Part shown: positions 8,329-15,944 of the stretch, piece after piece
How the letters are laid out: each line of letters opens with the position of its first letter
Numbering within the stretch: position 1 is the stretch's first letter
Assembly (NCBI GenBank): GCA_965249205.1
Contig: CBDFLL010000005.1
Span: 1,302,001-1,366,000, forward strand
Length of the DNA: 64,000 bases
Source: JAQBVV01 sp965249205
Lineage (GTDB): Bacteria; Acidobacteriota; Vicinamibacteria; Vicinamibacterales; UBA2999
Direction: 5' to 3'
The notes under the pieces: model-generated
The model's input: only the letters and a program-made list of their open reading frames with translations
What the model was told of the DNA's origin: nothing
Databases searched by the model: none
Translations under genes and position numbers: made by a program

Positions 8329-8358
8329 GCGGCCGCGGCTGAAGCCTGGCCGTTAGCC
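8262..8358 (+). other. attC-like recombination site 4
   Basis: 97 bp from ATATAAC to GTTAGCC. The left half TAACAAGCGGCTGCG ... GGCGGCCGCGG pairs with the right half GCGGCCGCGGCTGAAGCCTGGCCGTTA. The opening box matches the cassette 4 start (GTTATAC) imperfectly. It overlaps the end of the HepT-like fragment. Confidence 0.7.
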
Positions 8359-8376
8359 GACGTACGTCGAACCGGA

Positions 8377-8835
8377 GTGCTGCGTGTGCTGAAGACAACC
8401 CCGCCACCACTCTTCTTCGTAGCGGCATTCGTCATCGGTTACGCGATCCATATCCAGTCAAATGAACCAGACATCATCCCCACTGACACCTCGCGTTGGC
8501 TCGGCCTACTCCTTATCGGGCTCAGCTTTGGCATAGTCGCGCCAGTGTTGCTGCAGTTCCGACGGGCGGACACACCGTTCGATGTGGGGAAATCGCCAGC
8601 TAGCCTAGTCACTACCGGCGCGTTCAGATTCAGCCGCAATCCCGGTTACCTCGCCCTGATCTTGCTCTATCTTGGCGGGGCTGTGTTTCTACAGAGCATT
8701 GCCGTCGTCGTGCTATTTGTCCCATGCTTCGTTGCGCTCGACCGTTTGGTAGTGCCACGCGAAGAAGCCAACTTGGAGGCCACCTTTGGTGAAGCCTACG
8801 TGGCGTACAAACGCTCAGTTCGACGTTGGATATGA
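8377..8835 (+). CDS. Isoprenylcysteine carboxyl methyltransferase (ICMT)-like membrane protein (cassette 5)
   Basis: 152 residues, three to four transmembrane segments, and the family C-terminal signature: TTGAFRFSRNPGYLALILLY, then VVPREEANLEATFGEAYVAY before a basic end. Members of this ICMT/phospholipid-methyltransferase superfamily use SAM at the membrane; substrates of bacterial members are mostly unknown. GTG 8377 is the likely start. Base composition is lower in GC than the chromosomal genes around the array. Confidence 0.8.
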   Translation: MLRVLKTTPPPLFFVAAFVIGYAIHIQSNEPDIIPTDTSRWLGLLLIGLSFGIVAPVLLQFRRADTPFDVGKSPASLVTTGAFRFSRNPGYLALILLYLGGAVFLQSIAVVVLFVPCFVALDRLVVPREEANLEATFGEAYVAYKRSVRRWI

Positions 8836-8841
8836 GGCGTC

Positions 8842-8860
8842 GCCTAACACCTCGTTAGAT
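8842..8860 (+). other. Collapsed attC-like site 5
   Basis: Only 19 bp: GCCTAAC, five bases, GTTAGAT. CGTCGCCTAAC (8838-8848) complements the cassette 5 start GTTAGCCGACG in 10 of 11 positions, and GTTAGAT is a perfect GTTRRRY, yet the central stem is missing. It appears to be a deletion derivative closing the array. Confidence 0.6.
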
Positions 8861-8912
8861 GGGCGCTGAGGCCAGTGCCAGCAAAGCGATGCGACCAGCG
8901 ACAATTTGTACT

Positions 8913-9890
8913 ATGAAAGCCATCGTCAATTCACGATACGGATCCCCTGACCGTCTGGCACTCAAGGAGGTGGAAAGACCCACCCCCAAGGACGACGAGG
9001 TCTCGATCGAAGTGCATGCGGCCTCGGTCAACGACTACGACTGGGCGATGGTCACCGGCAAGCCGCGGATATACCGGCTCTTGTTCGGGGTGTTGAGGCC
9101 TCAGGTCGCGATCCCTGGGGTCGACGTGGCCGGGCGGGTGGTAGCCGTCGGCCCGGGCGTGAGAGATGTGCAGGTTGGGGATGACGTCTACGGTGATCTC
9201 TCCCAATGCGGTTTCGGCGCCTTCGCGGAATACGTCTGCGCGCGCGAACGCGACGTGGCCAGAAAGCCGGCCGGCATGAGCTTCACCCAGGCCGCAGCGA
9301 TTCCCCATGCAGCGATGCTGGCTGTGCAGGGGCTCATCGATGAGGGACAGATTCGATCCGGGCGAAAAGTCCTGATCAACGGCGCGGGCGGCGGAGTGGG
9401 AACCCTCGGAGTGCAAATCGCCAAGGAATTCGGCGTCGAAGTGACGGGGGTGGACAGCACCAAGAAGCTGGACATGATGCGCTTGGCAGGATTCGATCAC
9501 GTTCTCGACTACACCCGGGAGGACTTTACCCGACGCGGCCAGTGCTACGACCTGATTCTGGATACCAAGACGAACCGATCGCCATTCGACTACGTACGTG
9601 CCCTGAGCCCGGGCGGTACCTACGTCACGGTCGGAGGTGCTCTGCCGCGCTTACTTCAGGCTTTGCTCCTGGGTCCTGTGATCTTCAGGATCCTTGGAAA
9701 GACGATGCGGATCGTCGCCCTGAAACCAAACAAGGACTTGGGCTACGTGAACGAGTTGTTCGAAGCCGGCAAGATGAAGCCCGTCACGGACGGCCCCTAC
9801 GCCTTGCATCAAGTGCCGGAAGCCCTGAGGATCTTCGGCGAGGCGAAGCACAAGGGAAAGGTGATCATCGTGGTTGGGCAGGAAGTCTAA
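8913..9890 (+). CDS. Zinc-independent MDR oxidoreductase (quinone-reductase/alcohol-dehydrogenase-like)
   Basis: 325 residues. The GroES-like N-terminus (PTPKDDEVSIEVHAASVNDYDW) is followed by a Rossmann domain with INGAGGGVGTLGVQIAK (about 155-171) for NADPH. The catalytic zinc Cys/His set of true alcohol dehydrogenases is absent, as in quinone oxidoreductases. ATG 8913 gives the usual MKAIVNSRYGSPD start; the frame open from 8859 adds nothing conserved. It lies just beyond the last cassette boundary, with phzF-like and yciI-like genes following on the same strand. Confidence 0.88.
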   Translation: MKAIVNSRYGSPDRLALKEVERPTPKDDEVSIEVHAASVNDYDWAMVTGKPRIYRLLFGVLRPQVAIPGVDVAGRVVAVGPGVRDVQVGDDVYGDLSQCGFGAFAEYVCARERDVARKPAGMSFTQAAAIPHAAMLAVQGLIDEGQIRSGRKVLINGAGGGVGTLGVQIAKEFGVEVTGVDSTKKLDMMRLAGFDHVLDYTREDFTRRGQCYDLILDTKTNRSPFDYVRALSPGGTYVTVGGALPRLLQALLLGPVIFRILGKTMRIVALKPNKDLGYVNELFEAGKMKPVTDGPYALHQVPEALRIFGEAKHKGKVIIVVGQEV

Positions 9891-9918
9891 TGAGCGCTTC
9901 CGCGACTGATGCGGCAAT

Positions 9919-10740
9919 ATGAAACTTCCCCTCTATCAGATCGATACGTTCACGAGCCGATTGTTCGGTGGCAATCCCGCAGCCGTCGTGATCCTCGACA
10001 CGTGGCTGGCGGACGATGTGCTCCAAGCCATTGCCGCAGAGAACAATCTCGCCGAAACCGCTTTCGTCGTACCTCGTGAAGACATGGCTCCATTGCGATG
10101 GTTCACACCCACTGTTGAGGTCGACCTCTGTGGCCACGCGACGCTGGCGGCCGGGCATGTACTCCTCTCACACCTGTATCCATCGCGAAAGAGCGTAAGC
10201 TTCAGTACACGCAGTCGTGTGCTCTCCGTCAGCCGTGAGCAAGGCCGGCTGAGTCTGGATTTCCCTGCACGACCTGGAACACCGATCGAGGTCTCGGACG
10301 AACTGGCGTCGGCGCTCGGCGCAAGGCCACGCGAGGCGTACCTCGCGAGGGATATTCTCGCCGTGTTCGACACCGAGGCTACGATTCAGACAATGCGTCC
10401 GGATCTCGGACTCGTCGCGACACTGGATGCATTCGCTGTCATCGTGTCTGCCCCAGGCAACGCGGTCGATTTTGTGTCGCGCTTCTTCGCGCCGCGCGCG
10501 GGTATCTTCGAAGATCCGGTCACTGGCTCGGCCCATTGCACGTTGGTGCCCTACTGGGCCGCGCGCCTTGGGAAAACGAAACTCACCGCGCGTCAGTTGT
10601 CGCTTCGTATCGGCGAACTCGACTGCGAGTTACTGGGTGACCGGGTCGCGATCGCTGGAAGGACTGTCGAATACCTCCGCGGCGAGATCAATGTGCCGGA
10701 TGAGCGGCTAGGACCGCCCGTCACACCCGGCGCTATCTGA
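9919..10740 (+). CDS. PhzF family isomerase-like protein
   Basis: 273 residues of the diaminopimelate-epimerase fold. The N-terminal signature is QIDTFTSRLFGGNPAAVVIL. The catalytic Glu lies in NNLAETAFV (about residue 45), with DLCGHATLAAGHVL and GIFEDPVTGSAHCTLVPYW after it. PhzF proteins isomerise trans-2,3-dihydro-3-hydroxyanthranilate in phenazine synthesis, but most homologues outside phenazine clusters have unknown substrates, and there are no other phenazine genes here. ATG 9919 is 28 bases after the MDR gene. Confidence 0.88.
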   Translation: MKLPLYQIDTFTSRLFGGNPAAVVILDTWLADDVLQAIAAENNLAETAFVVPREDMAPLRWFTPTVEVDLCGHATLAAGHVLLSHLYPSRKSVSFSTRSRVLSVSREQGRLSLDFPARPGTPIEVSDELASALGARPREAYLARDILAVFDTEATIQTMRPDLGLVATLDAFAVIVSAPGNAVDFVSRFFAPRAGIFEDPVTGSAHCTLVPYWAARLGKTKLTARQLSLRIGELDCELLGDRVAIAGRTVEYLRGEINVPDERLGPPVTPGAI

Positions 10741-10786
10741 TTCGCCCTACGACACTGTGAGAACACCCAACAACAAGGAGAGAGAA

Positions 10787-11074
10787 GTGAAGAAATTCAT
10801 GCTGCTGCATTGCGGATTCGAGAAACCGACCCCTGAGATCATGAAGGCCTGGGGCGCATGGTTCGAGGCGATCGTCGACCGGACCGTCGCCCAGGGTGGC
10901 TTCGCTAGCGCCAGGGAGATCTCACGCAGCGGAACCAGAGATCTCCCGTGGGGCATGGAGTCCATCACCGGCTACAACATCATCGAGGCTGAGTCCCTCG
11001 ACGAGGCGGAGAGCATCGCGAAAGACTGCCCCTACATTACGAGCATTAGAGTCTACGAAATGAGATCGATGTAG
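10787..11074 (+). CDS. YciI/DGPF-like small protein
   Basis: 95 residues from GTG 10787, preceded by AAGGAGAGAG. The sequence (FMLLHCGFEKPTPEIMKAW, then GMESITGYNIIEAESLDEAE and IRVYEMRSM) matches the dimeric ferredoxin-like fold of YCII-related/DGPF proteins, with the late GYNII-x-AESLDEA block typical of that family. Function is unknown. It is likely cotranscribed with the upstream PhzF gene. Confidence 0.7.
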   Translation: MKKFMLLHCGFEKPTPEIMKAWGAWFEAIVDRTVAQGGFASAREISRSGTRDLPWGMESITGYNIIEAESLDEAESIAKDCPYITSIRVYEMRSM

Positions 11075-11098
11075 CCACCACAAAGGGCATGTCGTGGC
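11074..11098. terminator. Candidate bidirectional terminator hairpin
   Basis: GCCACCACA (11074-11082) pairs with TGTCGTGGC (11090-11098) with one mismatch around a 7-nt loop, exactly between the convergent YciI-like and BON genes. A modest T run (CGTTTACC) follows on the plus strand. Confidence 0.4.
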
Positions 11099-11105
11099 CC
11101 CTCGT

Positions 11106-11906
11106 TTACCGCACGATCTGCAGGTGATTTTCCACGCGGGAGATCCCCTGGGTCTGCGCAACGATGCGCTGGATCTCGTGTGCCTCGACCATCGACTGGA
11201 CCCGTCCTATCAGCGTCACGACGCCACTGTCTACGATGATGTGAAATGGCGGGTTCGTCATCGAGTAGAAACGCTCGAAGTGCTCCGACCTGAAGACCCG
11301 ATTCGCGAGCGCCTGGCGGATCTCCTGGTCCCGCTCTGAGATCGGCAATAGGCGGATCTCGCTGTGCACGTCCTGCACGCCCTTCACCTTGGCGACGCGC
11401 TCGAAGATCTCGCCGATCTTGTCCCGGTCTGGCGTGACGAGCCCCGAAAGCGAGACGGCACCGTCGTTGACGCTCCCGTCGATCTGATCCCACAGCGTGT
11501 AGTAGGTATACCCCTGGATCGCCCGAGCGACGTCCCGCGCCAGATTGGTGTCATTTTCCGCACGGGGTATCTCGAGACCGCTGACGACCGACCCGACGCC
11601 CTCCACCGCCAGCGTCAGCTTGATCGCCCGGTCCTTGGCCCAGAACGTCTCGACGCGGCCTCCGAGCGTCACGACGTTGCCCTCGACAGACACCTCGATC
11701 TCACGCAGGTCGCGCTCGCCACGCAGCGAAGCTGCGACCTCACGGTCGATCCGGGTCGACCGCTGGTCGACGTCCAACGCCGGCGCCCCCTGACGCAGCG
11801 CTAAAGACGGTGACGCGCCTTGCATTGCGGCTTCTGATGGATGGGAGGCGACGGTCACCGTCACCGCGACCGCACCGAGGAACGAGACCGTCTTCACAAT
11901 TCTCAT
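11106..11906 (-). CDS. Periplasmic protein with three BON domains
   Basis: 266 residues. An N-terminal signal peptide (about 1-26, VKTVSFLGAVAVTVTVASHPSEAA) is followed by three BON repeats: about 50-115 (REIEVSVEGNVVTLGGRVET), 120-190 (SVNDGAVSLSGLVT) and 195-266 (IIVDSGVVTLIGRVQS). BON domains bind phospholipid or maintain envelope integrity (OsmY/DolP type). It is transcribed convergently to the YciI-like gene and appears monocistronic. Confidence 0.85.
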   Translation of the reverse strand: MRIVKTVSFLGAVAVTVTVASHPSEAAMQGASPSLALRQGAPALDVDQRSTRIDREVAASLRGERDLREIEVSVEGNVVTLGGRVETFWAKDRAIKLTLAVEGVGSVVSGLEIPRAENDTNLARDVARAIQGYTYYTLWDQIDGSVNDGAVSLSGLVTPDRDKIGEIFERVAKVKGVQDVHSEIRLLPISERDQEIRQALANRVFRSEHFERFYSMTNPPFHIIVDSGVVTLIGRVQSMVEAHEIQRIVAQTQGISRVENHLQIVR

Positions 11907-12102
11907 CAGTGGTGTCTCCTACCGCCATGCAGGCACAGCCGCTCCCTGGCAGATTCAAAAGCGCAGATAATCTGATTCTACAGTCCGGAGGTGCGGATCC
12001 CCCTAACCCATCGCGGTGCACCTCGCGCCGAGAAACTGGCGCAGCGACTCTGCTACACTCGCCTCGCCATTCGCCCAGCCTCCCTGCGACAGGAGCGAGA
12101 TT

Positions 12103-13119
12103 GTGAATCGAGCGTTCCCGACCGGCCTCGTCGTCCTGGCGTTGACGCAGACGACGTGGGCACAACAACCTCCCACGCACGACCTCCCGCTGACGCCCGA
12201 GCACGTGCATTGGGGCTATTACGATTCCCGAGTGCCCCCGGTGCTGCGCATTGGCTCGGGCGATCGCGTCCGAGTCGAGACAATGCTCGCGGGCGGCCTG
12301 CAGCGTCTCCGAATGGCCGGAATAGCCGAGTCTGAGATTCCGGACTCCTTGAAGGCTGTGGAGCTCGGTGTGACGGAGCGCGGGCCCGGTCCTCATCCCA
12401 TGACCGGACCGATCTTCGTGGAGGGCGCAGAACCGGGAGACGTGCTGGAACTGCGAATTCTGGACATCGATTTCCTCCATCCTTTCGGCGTTGTCCTGTT
12501 CAATCCTGGCGGCGGGACCATTCCGGAAGATTTCCCCCACGCGTATGTCCAGATGCTGCGCTGGCAGCCCGGCGCTAACCGCGCGGAGTTCGCCCCCGGC
12601 GTTTCACTGAGGCTTGCGCCCTTCTTCGGCTCAATGGGGGTCGCGCCCCCACCGATTGCCGGAAGGATTTCGAGCCGGCCGCCTGCGTCGCACGGCGGCA
12701 ATCTCGACAACAAGGATCTCGTCGCGGGATCGACGTTGTATCTGCCGGTGCACGTGCCAGGCGCGCTGCTCTCGGTCGGCGACGGCCACGCCATGCAAGG
12801 CGATGGCGAGGTCTCCGGCACGGCCCTGGAGACGTCGCTTCGGGGCACATTCGAGGTGCACGTGCGTAAGGGCCAGCAGCTGCGCTGGCCGCGCGCGGAA
12901 ACGCCAACGCATTACATCAGCATGGGGCTGCACGAGGACCTCGATGAAGCCACACGGCTCGCCACCCGCGAGATGATCGACTTTCTGGTTGCCGAGAAAG
13001 GACTGTCACGCGACGAGGCGTATGCCTTGTGTTCGCTGGCGGCCGATCTGCACGTGACGCAGTTTGTGGACCTGACAAAAGGTGTGCACGCAACGCTCGC
13101 CAAGTCCATCTTCGAGTAG
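12103..13119 (+). CDS. Secreted acetamidase/formamidase family protein
   Basis: 338 residues from GTG 12103 (SD AGGAGCGAG). A signal peptide ends at about residue 20 (TTWAQQP), so the protein is exported, unlike cytoplasmic FmdA. Family blocks: VHWGYYDSRVPPVLRIGSGD, HPMTGPIFVEGAEPGD, then PPASHGGNLDNKDLVAGSTL, VGDGHAMQGDGEVSGTALE and ALCSLAADLHVTQFVD. The enzyme would hydrolyse short amides to acid and ammonia; the true substrate is not evident. Confidence 0.85.
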   Translation: MNRAFPTGLVVLALTQTTWAQQPPTHDLPLTPEHVHWGYYDSRVPPVLRIGSGDRVRVETMLAGGLQRLRMAGIAESEIPDSLKAVELGVTERGPGPHPMTGPIFVEGAEPGDVLELRILDIDFLHPFGVVLFNPGGGTIPEDFPHAYVQMLRWQPGANRAEFAPGVSLRLAPFFGSMGVAPPPIAGRISSRPPASHGGNLDNKDLVAGSTLYLPVHVPGALLSVGDGHAMQGDGEVSGTALETSLRGTFEVHVRKGQQLRWPRAETPTHYISMGLHEDLDEATRLATREMIDFLVAEKGLSRDEAYALCSLAADLHVTQFVDLTKGVHATLAKSIFE

Positions 13120-13193
13120 GCACCGACAGGCCAGTAAAGGAACGACTGAAGCGGAGCCGCACTGGCCAGTCGCATTTCTTGGGAGGTTGACGC

Positions 13194-13469
13194 ATGAACG
13201 ACTCGAGCGATCCGAACGTCGAGTGGGTCGTTACGGCGACGAGCACCTGGCTTCACGAGGCACTGTTCCTCAAGTCGGTGCTGGAGTCGGCGGGGATTGA
13301 GGCGATGATTCCCAACGAGTACACCCTCGGCGTGCAGCCGCTCTACTCCAACCTGCTTGGTGGGGCGCAAGTATTGGTCCGAGCCGAAGACAAGACTCGC
13401 GCCGACGAACTGCTTCAATCCGTCGAAGCCCCACCGGAATCCGCGCCTGACGACGACACGGCCTCGTGA
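13194..13469 (+). CDS. DUF2007-type putative signal-transducing protein
   Basis: 91 residues. The core (WLHEALFLKSVLESAGIEAM, IPNEY, and GAQVLVRAEDKTRADELLQS) is the short beta-alpha-beta DUF2007 domain, found alone or fused in many bacteria. No function is known beyond a suggested PII-like fold. ATG 13194 has GGGAGG at 13181. Confidence 0.8.
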   Translation: MNDSSDPNVEWVVTATSTWLHEALFLKSVLESAGIEAMIPNEYTLGVQPLYSNLLGGAQVLVRAEDKTRADELLQSVEAPPESAPDDDTAS

Positions 13470-13578
13470 GGGCGCTCAGCTGGCGCCGATCTGATGCCTG
13501 ACAGGCCTTGCGATCGACGGTCGATGGCGACCCGGGACTGCCTCGGCTGAAGGCGACCACGGGGCCGACGACAGCATC

Positions 13579-13974
13579 ATGGAATCACAGCGCTGGGACC
13601 CGGAGACGTACGCGAAGCACGCGGGGTTTGTGGCTGAGCTCGGCCGCGAGGTCGTCGCGCTGCTCGCGCCTCAGGCGGGCGAACGAGTACTCGATCTTGG
13701 GTGTGGCGACGGCGCACTCACCGAACAATTGGTGCTGTCCGGATGCTCCGTTGTGGGTATCGACAGCAGCGTCGCGCAGGTAGCCGGTGCGCGCGCCCGC
13801 TGCCTCGATGCCCGCGTTGCCCGCGGTGAATCGCTTCCGTTCGAGAGCGAGTTCGACGCGGTCTTCAGCAATGCGGCGCTCCCTTGGATGCGAGAGGCGG
13901 ATGCCGTCGTGAAGTCGGTGTATCGCGCGCTCCGTCCCGGAGGCCGCTTCAAACGATCTTTTCTTTCTTTCTAG
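13579..13974 (+). pseudogene. Class I SAM methyltransferase, 3'-truncated
   Basis: 131 residues: a normal N-terminus (WDPETYAKHAGFVAEL), motif I VLDLGCGDGALTEQL, motif II VVGIDSS, motif IV FDAVFSNAALPWM and RALRPGGRF. The family (TAM-like) continues for about 110 more residues, but here homology stops at about 13950 and the frame ends after KRSFLSF. The abrupt junction with an N-terminally incomplete membrane-protein frame indicates a deletion that fused two neighbours. Confidence 0.75.
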
Positions 13975-14561
13975 GTCTTATGGTGACCGCGTTTGTTGGC
14001 GTAGGTGTCTCCACCTTCCACCCGTCTCCCCAGGAAGACTTCTTTCGCCAGGTCCAGAACCTCGACCGCCAGGAGCAGGCGGTCAGGAACTCACGGCCTC
14101 CAGATGCATTGACACCCGCTGACCGGGACCGGATTCAGGAGCTGAATTTCGAGCGGGACGGCTTGAATGATGCCTCCCGCGTCACGCGGGAGGCGTGGGG
14201 GCAGAGCACGAGCGTTATCCTTCTCGTCTTCGCCACGCTCGCGATGGCGATATCGCTGGTAGGCGCCGACCGCCTGCCTGTGATCAGCAACGGCCTATTG
14301 CTCGGGGGCGTGTTCACGATGCTTTACGGTGTCGGCTGGATTTCCATGACAGGCACATCGGTCAGCCGATTCATCGTCATGACGATCGCGCTCGTCATCA
14401 CGTTCGGGCTCGGCTACGTCAGGTTTGTCCGACGTGCTCTTCCAGCCGACTCTGGCGTTGCACACAGCGCCGGCCTCGGCGATCTTGAGCGGCGCGTCCA
14501 CGACCTTGAGGAGCGGATGGGCGACGCCGCGAGCGCGCTCGGGCACAAAAACGGTCGCTAG
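13884..14561 (+). CDS. Membrane protein of unknown function, 5' end fused to methyltransferase remnant
   Basis: The recognisable part starts at about 13953 (QTIFSFFLGLMVTAFVGVGV). It comprises one N-terminal helix, a charged coiled-coil-like region (DRDRIQELNFERDGLN), three more helices (about 110-185, including PVISNGLLLGGVFTMLYG) and a C-terminal heptad segment (DLERRVHDLEERM). The first 23 residues of the open frame are methyltransferase DNA read out of frame, so the natural start has been lost; ATG 13884 or an internal ATG at 13980 would have to serve. Its stop shares the CTAG at 14558-14561 with the convergent pgeF. Confidence 0.6.
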   Translation: MDARGGCRREVGVSRAPSRRPLQTIFSFFLGLMVTAFVGVGVSTFHPSPQEDFFRQVQNLDRQEQAVRNSRPPDALTPADRDRIQELNFERDGLNDASRVTREAWGQSTSVILLVFATLAMAISLVGADRLPVISNGLLLGGVFTMLYGVGWISMTGTSVSRFIVMTIALVITFGLGYVRFVRRALPADSGVAHSAGLGDLERRVHDLEERMGDAASALGHKNGR

Positions 14562-15346
14562 CGCGCCCGGATGATGCCCGCCATCCTCCCGGCCTTCTCC
14601 TGCTCCGCCCGAAACGACGTCAGCACGTCGAGGTGCATCGCCGTACACAGGCCACAGGCGTAGATGCTCTCCTCCGCCACGCCGGCCAGCACGAGCTGGT
14701 CGCGATTGGCACCTCCGACGTCCAGCCGCAACTTCGGTCGCTCGCGGCTGCCTCGCTGCGGCGGCAGCGCGAGAAACCAGCGATCGATGAGGTGCCTCGC
14801 GTGGCCGGCGGCGGCAAAGGCATCAACCAGCTCGGTGCCAACTTCGTAACAACAGGGCCCGATGCTTGGACCGATCGCGACGACGAGATCCTCCGGTTTC
14901 GAACCGAATTCACGCGCCAGCGCCTGCACCGCTGCCACCGCAGCACCCGCCGCGGTGCCTCGCCACCCAGCATGGACCGCGGCCACAGCGCCGGAGCGCC
15001 TGTCCGCCATAAGGAGCGGGACGCAATCCGCTGCCCGGACACCGATCGCGATGTCGCGATCGTCGGTGACCAGGATATCGGCATCTTGCGGCGCGACCCG
15101 CTCGATTCCTTGTCTGGATCCTCTCCTGACTGTCACGACCTCCCGGCCGTGCACCTGATTCAACGTGACGACCTCCGACACACCGAGCAGGCCGCCCGCT
15201 CGACGCCACGCGTCCACACCTGACAACTGCAGTTCACGCGTCGTGAACAGGTGCGAGGCAACGCCTTCGAGTGGCCGGCATGTCAGCGTTGGTCCGCACG
15301 GCGACGCCGTCCAATAGAACGACTCAGGAACAGTCGGTGGCGTCAT
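14558..15346 (-). CDS. pgeF: Peptidoglycan editing factor PgeF (YfiH/laccase-domain family)
   Basis: 262 residues with the full family signature: TLNQVHGREVV, AADCVPLLM, AVHAGWRGTAAGA, IGPSIGPCCYEVG, and a C-terminal ACGLCTAMH. The conserved His/Cys set binds a metal. The family was first called polyphenol oxidase and later linked to purine nucleoside phosphorylase activity and to removal of misincorporated L-Ser from MurNAc-peptides. It lies divergent to acpS (29 bases apart), downstream of the dcw cluster, a position consistent with a cell-wall role. Confidence 0.93.
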   Translation of the reverse strand: MTPPTVPESFYWTASPCGPTLTCRPLEGVASHLFTTRELQLSGVDAWRRAGGLLGVSEVVTLNQVHGREVVTVRRGSRQGIERVAPQDADILVTDDRDIAIGVRAADCVPLLMADRRSGAVAAVHAGWRGTAAGAAVAAVQALAREFGSKPEDLVVAIGPSIGPCCYEVGTELVDAFAAAGHARHLIDRWFLALPPQRGSRERPKLRLDVGGANRDQLVLAGVAEESIYACGLCTAMHLDVLTSFRAEQEKAGRMAGIIRAR

Positions 15347-15375
15347 GTACGATGTTCGGACATGGAAAGGCTGCG

Positions 15376-15768
15376 ATGGAGATTATAGGGTCGGGCATCG
15401 ATGCCACGGAGATCTCCCGCATCGCCGCGGCGATTGAGCGCTATGGCGACCGGTTCGTTCTGCGCGTCTTCACCGAAGGCGAAGTCGCCTACTGTCGCCG
15501 CAAGCGCGACTTCGCGTCGTCGTTCGCCGCGCGGTTCGCGGCCAAGGAAGCAGCTATGAAGGCCCTCGGCACCGGGCATTCCCGCGGCGTGTTCTGGCGC
15601 GGCATCGAGGTCTTCCGGCATGGCGGCCCACCACAGCTACGGTTTCATGACGGCGCGGCGCGACGATGCGCGGCCCTGGGCGCGACCTCGTCGTTGCTCA
15701 CCATCACCCACTCTCGGAATCTCGCCATCGCGCAGGTGCTGCTGGTCAAAGGCCCAGCCGAGAACTGA
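15376..15768 (+). CDS. acpS: Holo-[acyl-carrier-protein] synthase AcpS
   Basis: 130 residues. It transfers the 4'-phosphopantetheine arm of CoA to the serine of acyl carrier protein. D9 in IIGSGIDATEI and the Glu in RFAAKEAAMKAL are the Mg-binding residues. ATG 15376 is preceded by GGAAAGG at 15364; upstream frame extension to 15271 overlaps pgeF and is rejected. Length is typical. Confidence 0.95.
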   Translation: MEIIGSGIDATEISRIAAAIERYGDRFVLRVFTEGEVAYCRRKRDFASSFAARFAAKEAAMKALGTGHSRGVFWRGIEVFRHGGPPQLRFHDGAARRCAALGATSSLLTITHSRNLAIAQVLLVKGPAEN

Positions 15769-15944
15769 CAACCGCGGTTCACGGTCGAGCACTGGCCCGA
15801 TCGGCACAGTCATTGCGCACTCCCGCAAGCCCAGGGCCCTCAGTGGCTTGCTCCTCCAGCATCCCCCTCCTCTCGGCGGCCCTGATGTTGCTGCACTCGT
15901 CGGTCAGCGGCGTACATGTCAGCGACCGCGCAAAGGGGGCCATC

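Larger units (their letters stand above)
5507..8854 (+). mobile_element. Integron-type gene-cassette array lacking an integrase (CALIN-like), five cassettes
   Basis: Five consecutive units, all on the + strand, each holding a promoterless gene and ending in an imperfect palindrome. Boundaries lie at GTTATGC 5506, GTTAGCT 6004, GTTGGGC 6843, GTTATAC 7389, GTTAGCC 8352 and GTTAGAT 8854. In each unit the bases opening the terminal palindrome complement the unit's own start: 9 nt for units 1 and 2, 11 of 13 for unit 3, about 6 of 8 for unit 4 and 10 of 11 for unit 5. This self-pairing is expected of cassettes excised as circles at G/TTRRRY. No tyrosine integrase is present in the window. Confidence 0.75.

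Noticed and set aside
8855..11074. MDR, PhzF and YciI-like genes as further cassettes
   Set aside because: No palindrome or complementary boundary (CATCTAAC-like) was found after 8860; the spacing between genes is too short for attC sites.
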